Shown here piece by piece: positions 1 to 5,763 of a stretch of DNA of 7,607 nucleotides (positions within the stretch are counted from its first letter, which is position 1; each line of letters begins with the position of its first letter). Origin of the DNA: JABZIP01 sp052173355 (GTDB taxonomy: Bacteria > Bacillota > Clostridia > Peptostreptococcales > Anaerovoracaceae); the NCBI GenBank assembly GCA_052173355.1, contig JBQMYS010000056.1:1-7607 (forward strand). The letters run 5' to 3'. Under the pieces are notes generated by a model. It was not told the origin of the DNA and ran no database searches. It worked only from the letters and a program-made list of their open reading frames with translations. The position numbers were made by a program, and so were the translations under genes.

Positions 1-35
1 TAGTGGTCGTCGAAACAAGAATCCCACGACTTTAG
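1..35 (+). CDS. tnpB: TnpB (RNA-guided nuclease of IS200/IS605), C-terminal tail only
   Basis: One frame reads VVVETRIPRL and then TAG at 33-35. A short tail of this type, running into the right-end hairpin, resembles what I recall of TnpB proteins of Firmicutes; it lies after the RuvC nuclease core. TnpB uses an RNA made from the element's right end as its guide and helps keep the element at its donor site. Only ten codons are present, so neither catalytic residues nor intactness can be judged. The call rests on the tail and on its overlap with the IS608-like end, whose hairpin starts inside the last codons. Confidence 0.6.
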   Translation, partial: VVVETRIPRL

Positions 36-51
36 TCGTGTGGAGTGTCAA
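1..51 (+). mobile_element. Right end of an IS200/IS605 (IS608-like) element
   Basis: Seen: GAAT (19-22) lies directly before an imperfect hairpin. Its stem is CC plus CACGAC (23-30) against GTCGTG (35-40) plus GG (42-43), with a TTTA loop and one unpaired T at 41. TCAA follows at 48-51. Known: in IS608 the TnpA transposase recognises subterminal hairpins with an extrahelical T; the right end, as I recall it, uses the guide GAAT to pair with a TCAA cleavage site, and the element ends at that TCAA. Inferred: the element occupies the left edge and leaves the window to the left, with its boundary after base 51. The overlapping tnpB tail supports this. No tnpA or left end is visible, so it is unknown whether the copy is complete or TnpB-only. 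Confidence 0.72.
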
Positions 52-104
52 AAAGTGATAAAAAAATTTAAAGAATGGGTATTATATATGTAAGAACCAC
101 TATT

Positions 105-112
105 GGGAGGTG
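105..112 (+). promoter_or_regulatory. Ribosome binding site that fixes the hpf start
   Basis: GGGAGGTG, a near-perfect match to the anti-Shine-Dalgarno sequence, ends 4 nt before the ATG at 117. It lies inside the longer open frame that begins at the ATG at 75, which has no such site. This argues for translation from 117. Confidence 0.8.
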
Positions 113-116
113 CGAT

Positions 117-647
117 ATGAAAGTTATAATTTCAAGTAAGAATGTTAAAACAAGTGATCATTTGAAATCTACAGTAGAAAAAAAACTCGAAAAGTTGAAT
201 AGGTATTTTTTAGATGATATTACGGCGAATGTAATGATTAGCGAGCAGAGGGATAAACAAAAACTTGAAGTTACGATCAGTGCAGGGGGAACTTTGTTCA
301 GAGCTGAAAATACAGCGGATGTGGCGTATGATGCTATTGAAGGAGTTGTTGAAAAGCTTTCTACTCAGATGTCAAGATTTAAGAAAAAGCTTCAAAAAAA
401 GCATAAGGATGCAAAGGTTGTCATATTTGACGAGTTGCCCGAATATGATGAAGAAGAATCCGATGCTATGCAAATAGCTAGGAGAAAAGATGTAGAGCTT
501 GCACCTATGAACGAAGATGAAGCGATAATGCAAATGGAACTTTTGGGACATAGTTTTTTCATATTCCTTAATATGGAAAATGATGCGATAAGCGTTGTTT
601 ATAAGCGCAAAAACGGTGATTACGGTATAATAAATGTGGCAAAATAG
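117..647 (+). CDS. hpf: Ribosome hibernation promoting factor, long form
   Basis: The product binds the 30S subunit near the decoding centre and, through its C-terminal domain, dimerises 70S ribosomes into inactive 100S particles in stationary phase or stress. The 176 residues fit the long form. The N-terminal S30AE/YfiA domain (about 1-97) opens MKVIISSKNVKTSDHLK and ends in a basic helix (RFKKKLQKKHK). An acidic linker follows (about 104-116, EYDEEES). The C-terminal dimerisation domain (about 122-176) carries the family pattern MNEDEAIMQMELLGHSFF and YKRKNGDYGIIN. The start at 117 is chosen for its GGGAGGTG site; an in-frame ATG at 75 would add 14 residues (MGIIYVRTTIGRCD) that do not look like the family. 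A transposon end lies about 65 bp upstream in the same direction with no terminator between, so read-through transcription from it is possible. No convincing promoter was found in 52-104. Confidence 0.95.
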   Translation: MKVIISSKNVKTSDHLKSTVEKKLEKLNRYFLDDITANVMISEQRDKQKLEVTISAGGTLFRAENTADVAYDAIEGVVEKLSTQMSRFKKKLQKKHKDAKVVIFDELPEYDEEESDAMQIARRKDVELAPMNEDEAIMQMELLGHSFFIFLNMENDAISVVYKRKNGDYGIINVAK

Positions 648-690
648 AGAAATATACGAAAAATAAAGTTGGAAAATTTTATATAAAATA

Positions 691-740
691 GGGAGCGACC
701 CGCACTACCGCATTCGGAAAGTGCGGGTCGCTTCATTTAA
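691..740 (+). terminator. Strong GC-rich hairpin after hpf, likely terminator
   Basis: A perfect 13-bp stem, AGCGACCCGCACT (694-706) with AGTGCGGGTCGCT (720-732), encloses a 13-nt loop that itself can form CCG-CATT-CGG (708-717). It stands out by GC content from its AT-rich surroundings. The 3' tail (TCATTTAA) is poor in U for an intrinsic terminator, so it may also act as an RNA 3' end stabiliser or be a dispersed palindrome. No gene on either strand overlaps it. Confidence 0.6.
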
Positions 741-800
741 ACACGCAAGCTTTGTATTGTGAAGATGTAAATTTCACATAAAAAAATATCTAAAAAACTA

Positions 801-829
801 TTGACAAAGCAAGAATTTAATTTTACAAT
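801..829 (+). promoter_or_regulatory. Sigma-A promoter of groESL
   Basis: A perfect -35 TTGACA (801-806), a 17-nt spacer and a -10 TACAAT (824-829) predict a transcription start near 836, inside the CIRCE operator. This is the usual arrangement for HrcA-repressed chaperonin operons. Confidence 0.9.
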
Positions 830-866
830 AATGTTAGCACTCGTTAAGATAGAGTGCTAACATTAT
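828..866 (+). promoter_or_regulatory. CIRCE operator (HrcA binding site), extended palindrome
   Basis: TTAGCACTC (834-842), nine bases, then GAGTGCTAA (852-860): an exact match to the CIRCE consensus. The symmetry continues outward with ATAATG/CATTAT, giving 15-bp arms over 828-866. HrcA binds CIRCE and blocks groESL transcription; heat or misfolded protein titrates GroEL away from HrcA and relieves repression. The hrcA gene is not in the window; in clostridia it usually lies with grpE-dnaK-dnaJ. Confidence 0.97.
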
Positions 867-904
867 CAAATAATAAAAAATATTTTAAAATATGGAGGTA
901 GGAT

Positions 905-1186
905 ATGAGTTTTGGAATTAAACCCCTTGGTGCAAGGGCGGTAATTAAACTGGTAGAGGCTGAGGAAAAGACTGCAAGCGGAATAGTCTTGCCGGGACAA
1001 GCAAAAGAAAAGCCGCAGATGGCTGAAGTTATGGCAGTAGGACCGGGAACAGAAGAAGAAAAAATGGAAATTGCCGTAGGAGATAAAGTGGTGTTTTCAA
1101 AGTATGCCGGAACAGAAATCAAGTATGCAGGCGAGGAGTATATCATAATGAATCAAAAGGATATACTTGCAAAAGTGGAAGTATAG
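905..1186 (+). CDS. groES: Co-chaperonin GroES (Hsp10)
   Basis: GroES forms the seven-subunit lid that closes the GroEL folding chamber in the cytoplasm. The 93 residues match the usual length of about 94. Visible parts are the N-terminal strand GIKPLGARAV (4-13), the mobile loop about 17-35 with the hydrophobic tripeptide IVL (27-29) that docks on GroEL, the AVGPG turn (44-48) and the C-terminal GDKVVFSKYAGTEIK (59-73). The Asp usual in the PLxDR motif is Ala here (PLGAR), a mild oddity. The ATG at 905 follows GGAGG (894-898) at good spacing. It is the first gene of the operon behind the sigma-A promoter and CIRCE, with groEL 68 nt downstream and no terminator between. Confidence 0.97.
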   Translation: MSFGIKPLGARAVIKLVEAEEKTASGIVLPGQAKEKPQMAEVMAVGPGTEEEKMEIAVGDKVVFSKYAGTEIKYAGEEYIIMNQKDILAKVEV

Positions 1187-1254
1187 ACTTACATTTTAAA
1201 TAATAAATAATCAAGTTAAAATAAGAATATATCGGTAGAAAGGAAGTAAACAAT

Positions 1255-2877
1255 ATGGCAAAAGAGTTATATTATGGAGAAGATGCAAGAAGAAAATTAC
1301 TTGCAGGTATAGATGAACTTGCAAATACAGTTAAAATTACTTTAGGACCAAAAGGTAGAAATGTTTTAATCGAAAAAAAATTCGGTTCTCCCCTTATTAC
1401 AAATGATGGAGTTACGATAGCAAGAGAAATAGAACTTGAAGATGCTGTGGAAAATATGGGAGCACAGTTGGTAAAGGAAGTTGCGACAAAGACAAATGAT
1501 GTAGCAGGTGACGGAACTACAACAGCGACATTGCTGGCGCAGGCAATTTTACATGAAGGGTTCAAAAATGTTGCAGCAGGAGCAAATCCTATGGATTTGA
1601 GAAAAGGTATCAACGGTGCGGTTTCGGTTGCTGTTGATGAAATTAAAAATATCTCTAAAAAGGTTGAAAATAAGGACAGCATCGCTCAAGTTGCATCAGT
1701 ATCCGCAGGAGATAATGAAATCGGAGAGTTGATTGCAGAAGCCATGGAAAAAGTAGGAACAGACGGAGTTATTACAGTTGAAGAATCCAAATCCATGGGA
1801 ACTACACTTGAAGTTGTTGAAGGAATGCAGTTTGACAGAGGATATTTATCTGCGTATATGGTGAATGATACGGATAAGATGGAAGCAAATATGCAAAATC
1901 CTTATATCTTATTGACAGACAAAAAAATTTCAAATATTCAAGACATTCTTCCTATACTTGAGCAAATTGTTCAGCAGGGCAGAAAACTTTTGATAATTGC
2001 AGAAGATGTTGACGGAGAGGCTCTTGCGACTTTGGTTGTTAATAAACTTCGCGGAACTTTTGATTGTGTTGCAGTTAAAGCACCGGGATTCGGTGATAGA
2101 AGAAAAGCTATGATGGAAGATATAGCGGTACTTACGGGAGCAGCTGTAATATCCGAAGAAGTTGGCTATGATATAAAAGAAGCAACACTTGATATGCTTG
2201 GTACAGCGGCATCTGTAAAGGTAACAAAAGAAAATACCGTAATAGTTGACGGTGCAGGTGAAAAAGCTGAAATTGAAGCTAGGATTAAGCAAATCAGAAA
2301 TGAGCACGAAGCATCCACTTCAGATTTTGATAAGGAAAAGTTGCAGGAAAGGCTCGCAAAATTATCAGGCGGTGTAGCTGTAATAAAGGTTGGAGCGGCA
2401 ACAGAAACAGAACTAAAAGAAAGAAAGCTTAGAATAGAAGATGCCCTAAATGCAACTAAAGCCGCAGTAGAAGAAGGAATAGTTGCGGGAGGCGGAGTTG
2501 CACTTGCAAATACGATAAAGGCGGTTGAAAAATATGTTAATGAACTTAACGGTGATGAAAAAACAGGCGCTGCTATCATAATGCGAGCATTGGAAGAACC
2601 TGTAAGACAGATTGCTGAAAACGCAGGAAAAGAAGGATCGGTAGTTATAGCTGAAGTTAAAACTTGTAAGGCGGGAACAGGGTTCAATGCGATTACGGAA
2701 GAATATGTTGACATGATTACAGCAGGTATTGTTGATCCTGCCAAGGTTACGCGTTCAGCACTTCAAAATGCGGCATCAGTATCTGCTACACTTCTTACAA
2801 CTGAAGCAGGAATAGTTGAAATCAAAAAAGATGAACCTGCTATGCCACCTATGGGCGGTATGCCGGGCATGATGTAA
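1255..2877 (+). CDS. groEL: Chaperonin GroEL (Hsp60)
   Basis: GroEL is the ATP-driven double-ring chaperonin that folds cytosolic proteins together with GroES. The 540 residues are full length for the family. Seen: ATP-binding TLGPKGRN (29-36) and GDGTTTAT (85-92, with metal-binding Asp86), the segment DALNATKAAVEEGIVAGGGVAL with the Asp equivalent to the catalytic Asp398 of E. coli, and a short Gly/Met tail ending GGMPGMM. The opening AKELYYGEDARRKL is typical of Firmicutes. The ATG at 1255 follows AAAGGAAG (1239-1245). It is cotranscribed with groES under CIRCE control and closed by a terminator shortly downstream. No interruption or missing key residue was noticed. Confidence 0.98.
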   Translation: MAKELYYGEDARRKLLAGIDELANTVKITLGPKGRNVLIEKKFGSPLITNDGVTIAREIELEDAVENMGAQLVKEVATKTNDVAGDGTTTATLLAQAILHEGFKNVAAGANPMDLRKGINGAVSVAVDEIKNISKKVENKDSIAQVASVSAGDNEIGELIAEAMEKVGTDGVITVEESKSMGTTLEVVEGMQFDRGYLSAYMVNDTDKMEANMQNPYILLTDKKISNIQDILPILEQIVQQGRKLLIIAEDVDGEALATLVVNKLRGTFDCVAVKAPGFGDRRKAMMEDIAVLTGAAVISEEVGYDIKEATLDMLGTAASVKVTKENTVIVDGAGEKAEIEARIKQIRNEHEASTSDFDKEKLQERLAKLSGGVAVIKVGAATETELKERKLRIEDALNATKAAVEEGIVAGGGVALANTIKAVEKYVNELNGDEKTGAAIIMRALEEPVRQIAENAGKEGSVVIAEVKTCKAGTGFNAITEEYVDMITAGIVDPAKVTRSALQNAASVSATLLTTEAGIVEIKKDEPAMPPMGGMPGMM

Positions 2878-2891
2878 AATCGTATAAAATT

Positions 2892-2924
2892 AAAAACCTC
2901 AAGTTAAAATCTTGGGGTTTTTTC
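2892..2924 (+). terminator. Intrinsic terminator of groESL
   Basis: CCTCAAG (2897-2903) pairs with CTTGGGG (2911-2917, one G-U pair) across a 7-nt loop. The preceding A-run pairs with the TTTTTT that follows, forming a classic Rho-independent terminator 15-20 nt after the groEL stop. Confidence 0.9.
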
Positions 2925-2955
2925 ATCTAAACTTTGAGTTTTTCGCCTGCGGTGC

Positions 2956-2984
2956 TTGACAAGTGTCCGATTACATAGGATAAT
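2956..2984 (+). promoter_or_regulatory. Sigma-A promoter of the pncB-fba unit
   Basis: A perfect -35 TTGACA (2956-2961), a 17-nt spacer and a -10 GATAAT (2979-2984) predict a start near 2991, leaving a short leader of about 29 nt before the probable TTG start. No palindromic operator is evident nearby. Confidence 0.82.
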
Positions 2985-3007
2985 TATAGTAACAATAATA
3001 ATTAAAC

Positions 3008-3016
3008 AAGGTGAGG
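3008..3016 (+). promoter_or_regulatory. Ribosome binding site that fixes a TTG start for pncB
   Basis: AAGGTGAGG contains AGGTGA (3009-3014), complementary to the 16S 3' end, 5 nt before the TTG at 3020. The GTG at 3011, which would give a slightly longer frame, lies inside this site and has no separate Shine-Dalgarno sequence of its own. Confidence 0.68.
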
Positions 3017-3019
3017 AAT

Positions 3020-4450
3020 TTGAAAAAAGAAAATTTAACAATGCTTGTAGATTTCTATGAAATGACTATGGCAAACGGTTATTTGGAAGTTGAAGGTGCA
3101 GATGATATAGCTTATTTTGATATGTTCTTTCGAAAAGTACCGGATGGTGGCGGCTTTGCAATAATGGCAGGACTTGAGCAACTGATAGAATATCTGGAAA
3201 ATTTAAAATTTTCTGGCGAGGACATAGAATATCTGCGCAGCAAAAAAATGTTTAGTGAAAAATTTTTAGACTACTTGCGCAATTTTGAATTTAGTTGTGA
3301 TGTTTGGGCTGTACCCGAAGGAACACCGATTTTCCCGGGAGAACCGCTTATTACTGTTAGAGGACCTTTGATGCAGGCGCAGTTTATAGAAACTATGGTG
3401 CTGCTACTAATAAACCATCAGAGTTTGATAGCGACAAAGGCAAATAGGATAGTGCGAGCGGCAAAGGGTCGCGGTGTAATGGAATTCGGGACACGCCGTG
3501 CGCATGGGGCATCTGCTGCAGTTTTGGGATCTCGCGCCGCATATATCGGAGGTTGCATAGGAACTGCGTGCGCAATTTCGGATAGAGATTATGGAATAGC
3601 CGCACTTGGAACTATGGCACATAGTTGGGTTCAAATGTTTGATGATGAGTACAAAGCATTTTATGAATATGCGAAGCTTTATTCCGGAAATTGTGTGCTT
3701 TTAGTTGATACTTACAATGTGCTCAAATCGGGAGTGCCGAATGCTATCAGGGTTTTTAAGGAGCTTAGACCGAAAAATATGGGCATAAGAATAGATAGTG
3801 GAGATGTGACATATTTAACTAAAAAAGCGAGAAAGATGCTTGATGATGCGGGTTTTGAAAGTTGCAAAATAGTAGTTTCCAATTCTTTGGATGAGTATAT
3901 AATTAGAGATGTTTTGCTTGAGGGGGCTTGCATTGATTCTTTTGGTGTTGGTGAAAGACTGATTACCGCAAAATCCGAACCTGTATTCGGCGGAGTTTAC
4001 AAACTGGCGGCTTTAGAAAAAAACGGTAAAAAAATACCGAAGATTAAAATTAGTGAGAATACAGAGAAAATCACAAATCCGGGAGATAAGGCGCTTTATA
4101 GAATATTTGATAAAAATACAGGCAAAGTGCTTGCGGATGTTATAACGCTCGAAGGAGAGGTAATAGATGAAACAATGCCGTATGAAATATTTGATCCTAA
4201 TGCAATTTGGAAAAGAAAGCACATAACAAATTTTACCGCAAAGAATTTGAGAAAGAGGATATTTGAAAACGGCAAGTTGGTGTATAAAAGTCCAAGCATA
4301 GAGGAAATCAAAGAATACTGTAAAGCACAGATTAGTACACTTTGGGACGAAATGCTCAGATTTGAAAATCCGCAGATATACTATGTGGATTTATCACAAA
4401 AATTGTGGGAAATGAAACACAAGTTGATAGAAGAACATCAATATAGATAA
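3020..4450 (+). CDS. pncB: Nicotinate phosphoribosyltransferase
   Basis: The enzyme makes nicotinate mononucleotide from nicotinate and PRPP, with ATP hydrolysis, in the Preiss-Handler NAD salvage pathway. From the TTG at 3020 it has 476 residues, usual for the clostridial type. Motifs, in numbering from this start: NLTMLVDFYEMTMANGY (5-21); FRKVPDGGGFAI (37-48); EFGTRRAHG (155-163); GTMAHS (197-202), whose His201 corresponds to the histidine phosphorylated in characterised homologues; LVDTY (228-232); RIDSGD (257-262); SNSLDE (287-292); GVGERL (309-314). Starting at the GTG at 3011 would add three residues, but that codon lies within the ribosome binding site. It is the first gene after a sigma-A promoter, and the aldolase gene follows after only 14 nt, so the two are almost certainly cotranscribed. 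Substrate choice of nicotinate over nicotinamide is inferred from family resemblance. Confidence 0.94.
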   Translation: MKKENLTMLVDFYEMTMANGYLEVEGADDIAYFDMFFRKVPDGGGFAIMAGLEQLIEYLENLKFSGEDIEYLRSKKMFSEKFLDYLRNFEFSCDVWAVPEGTPIFPGEPLITVRGPLMQAQFIETMVLLLINHQSLIATKANRIVRAAKGRGVMEFGTRRAHGASAAVLGSRAAYIGGCIGTACAISDRDYGIAALGTMAHSWVQMFDDEYKAFYEYAKLYSGNCVLLVDTYNVLKSGVPNAIRVFKELRPKNMGIRIDSGDVTYLTKKARKMLDDAGFESCKIVVSNSLDEYIIRDVLLEGACIDSFGVGERLITAKSEPVFGGVYKLAALEKNGKKIPKIKISENTEKITNPGDKALYRIFDKNTGKVLADVITLEGEVIDETMPYEIFDPNAIWKRKHITNFTAKNLRKRIFENGKLVYKSPSIEEIKEYCKAQISTLWDEMLRFENPQIYYVDLSQKLWEMKHKLIEEHQYR

Positions 4451-4464
4451 AAGGAGAAACTAAG

Positions 4465-5394
4465 ATGGCACTTATTACAAGTAAAGAAATGTTTGAAAAA
4501 GCGCTAAAAGCGGATTATGCAGTAGGAGCATTCAATGTAAACAACATGGAAATCATACAGGGTATAGTAGATGCGGCGAAGGAAGAAAAAGCACCTTTGA
4601 TATTGCAGGTTTCAGCCGGGGCAAGAAAATATGCGAGACCTGCGTATTTGAGAAAGCTTGTTGAAGCGGCGATTGAGGATACCGGACTTGATATAGTGCT
4701 TCATCTGGACCATGGCGAGGATTTTGAAATATGCAAGCAGTGCATAGATGGCGGATTTACGTCCGTAATGATAGACGGATCAAAACATGAGTTTGAAGAA
4801 AATGTACGGCTTACAAAGCAGGTAGTTGATTATGCGCATATGCATGGTGTTGTAGTAGAGGCGGAATTGGGAAAATTAGCAGGAGTTGAGGATGATATAA
4901 AGGTGGATGCACGTTCCGCGACTTTTACAGACCCTGCTGAGGCAAAGGAATTTGTTGAAAGAACCGGTGTAGATTCGCTCGCCATAGCAATCGGAACAAG
5001 CCATGGTGCATATAAATTTAAAGGCGAACCTTATTTGGATTTTGAAAGATTAAAAGAAATTCATGCTCTTTTACCGAATATTCCATTGGTATTGCATGGA
5101 GCATCAACGGTATTACCGGAATTTGTAAAAAAATGCAATGAATATGGTGGCGATATTCCGGGTGCGCAGGGAGTACCTGAAGAAATGATTAGGGAAGCGG
5201 CGAAGTATGGAATTTGTAAAGTTAACATAGATACGGATTTAAGACTCGCTATGACAGCCGAGATTCGCAAATTCTTGATAGAATCGCCACAGGAATTTGA
5301 TCCGAGAAAGTATTTGGGACCTGCAAGAGATGCTATACAAAAGATGGTTCAACATAAAATTAAAAATGTGCTAAATTCTTCAAATGCCGGATAG
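4465..5394 (+). CDS. fba: Class II fructose-1,6-bisphosphate aldolase
   Basis: This zinc enzyme cleaves fructose 1,6-bisphosphate to dihydroxyacetone phosphate and glyceraldehyde 3-phosphate in glycolysis, and runs in reverse in gluconeogenesis. At 309 residues it has the length of class IIB enzymes. Seen: HLDHG (80-84) with catalytic Asp82 and zinc ligand His83; VEAELGKLAGVEDD (131-144); GTSHGAYKFKG (177-187) with zinc ligand His180; LVLHGAS (208-214) with zinc ligand His211; KVNIDTDLR (252-260) for phosphate binding; and DPRKYLGPARDAI near the C-terminus. The relatives GatY and KbaY (tagatose-bisphosphate aldolases) share these motifs, but length and the C-terminal segment favour FBP. The ATG at 4465 follows AAAGGAG (4449-4455). 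It is translated from the same transcript as pncB, 14 nt upstream. Confidence 0.94.
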   Translation: MALITSKEMFEKALKADYAVGAFNVNNMEIIQGIVDAAKEEKAPLILQVSAGARKYARPAYLRKLVEAAIEDTGLDIVLHLDHGEDFEICKQCIDGGFTSVMIDGSKHEFEENVRLTKQVVDYAHMHGVVVEAELGKLAGVEDDIKVDARSATFTDPAEAKEFVERTGVDSLAIAIGTSHGAYKFKGEPYLDFERLKEIHALLPNIPLVLHGASTVLPEFVKKCNEYGGDIPGAQGVPEEMIREAAKYGICKVNIDTDLRLAMTAEIRKFLIESPQEFDPRKYLGPARDAIQKMVQHKIKNVLNSSNAG

Positions 5395-5430
5395 ATTGGG
5401 ATTTGCAAGTGGCTTGCAATTTCCGATTTA
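5392..5430 (+). other. Long hairpin starting at the fba stop codon
   Basis: Two 18-nt arms (5392-5409 and 5413-5430) pair across a three-base loop. The inner seven pairs (TTGCAAG with CTTGCAA) are perfect; farther out there are three G-U pairs and one T-T mismatch. It begins at the first base of the TAG stop. No U-tract follows, so it is not itself an intrinsic terminator. It may protect the mRNA 3' end or influence termination of translation. Confidence 0.55.
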
Positions 5431-5442
5431 GAAATACAAATG

Positions 5443-5480
5443 AAAAAGCCTTCGTAAACAAATGTTTCGAAGGCTTTTTT
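5443..5480. terminator. Bidirectional terminator between fba and the DUF1858 gene
   Basis: AAAAAGCCTTCG (5443-5454) pairs with CGAAGGCTTTTT (5468-5479), with an inner AAAC/GTTT extension. It is flanked by an A-run on the left and a T-run on the right, so it can stop transcription in both directions. It serves fba on the plus strand and the DUF438-DUF1858 genes on the minus strand. Confidence 0.9.
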
Positions 5481-5490
5481 ATTTGTTTGA

Positions 5491-5706
5491 TTATCCTCTG
5501 GTAGCAGCGATTTTTGCATTGATGGCATCGACTACGGGTTGAACTTCATGACCATGAACGCTACAAGCATCTTTTAATGATTCAGCTTGCGATGCAGGGC
5601 AACCAAGACAATGCATACCTATGCCGAGCAAAACATCTGCACTCTCGGGGTATTTATTTACTATTTCACCAACTAAAGTGTTTTCGTTAACGAAAGTGTT
5701 ACTCAT
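5491..5706 (-). CDS. DUF1858 domain protein (CxxC, hybrid-cluster-protein-associated type)
   Basis: A 71-residue protein that is almost entirely one DUF1858 domain. Seen: the start MSNTFVNENTLVGEIVNKYPESADVLLGIGMHCLGCPAS, with the CLGC pair Cys33/Cys36, and a C-terminal helix with HGHEVQPVVDAIN. A third cysteine is at 48. The family includes a group described as a redox disulfide domain found with hybrid cluster (prismane) proteins, which act in nitric oxide/nitrosative stress of anaerobes. The domain also occurs fused or adjacent to DUF438-type proteins, as it does here, 52 nt downstream of one. The ATG at 5706 follows AGGAGG on the minus strand. A disulfide switch or partner role is inferred; no enzyme activity is established. 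It is probably cotranscribed with the upstream DUF438-like gene. Confidence 0.9.
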   Translation of the reverse strand: MSNTFVNENTLVGEIVNKYPESADVLLGIGMHCLGCPASQAESLKDACSVHGHEVQPVVDAINAKIAATRG

Positions 5707-5737
5707 ATTTTTTTCCTCCTATTCAAGATTTTGGTAT

Positions 5738-5763
5738 AATAATAGCGTAACGCTAAGATTATT
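5738..5763 (-). other. Intercistronic hairpin between the DUF438-like and DUF1858 genes
   Basis: AATAAT plus AGCG (5738-5747) can pair with CGCT (5751-5754) plus ATTATT (5758-5763), with a three-base loop and a three-base bulge. On the minus strand it overlaps the stop codon of the upstream gene and lacks a U-tract in that direction. It could be an mRNA processing or stability element; the evidence is structural only. Confidence 0.35.

Larger units (their letters stand above)
1..71 (+). ncRNA. Predicted omega RNA (reRNA) 3' part with guide segment
   Basis: In IS200/IS605 elements the TnpB guide RNA is transcribed from the tnpB 3' end through the right-end hairpin, and its guide is the host sequence just past the element. 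Here the scaffold part would be the region up to TCAA at 48-51. The guide would start at 52 (AAAGTGATAAAA and onward, very A-rich). The 5' end lies outside the window. The 3' end of about 71 is only the expected guide length of roughly 20 nt. Position is inferred from the family; no transcript evidence can be seen. Confidence 0.4.

Noticed and set aside
23..43. CACGAC/GTCGTG hairpin as a terminator for tnpB
   Set aside because: No U-tract follows, and the bulged T, GAAT guide and TCAA site fit a transposon end instead.
77..82. GGGTAT before hpf as a sigma-B type -10
   Set aside because: No matching GTTT-type -35 is found at the right distance, and clostridial relatives often lack sigma-B.
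75..116. Longer hpf reading frame from the ATG at 75
   Set aside because: No ribosome binding site precedes it, the added 14 residues do not resemble HPF, and a strong GGGAGGTG stands 4 nt before the ATG at 117.
1272..2744. Long open frames on the minus strand opposite groEL
   Set aside because: They are shadows of the conserved groEL frame, with no ribosome binding sites and low-complexity Ser/Ala/Ile-rich products.
3011..3019. GTG at 3011 as the pncB start
   Set aside because: It lies within AAGGTGAGG, the apparent ribosome binding site for the TTG at 3020; kept only as an alternative.
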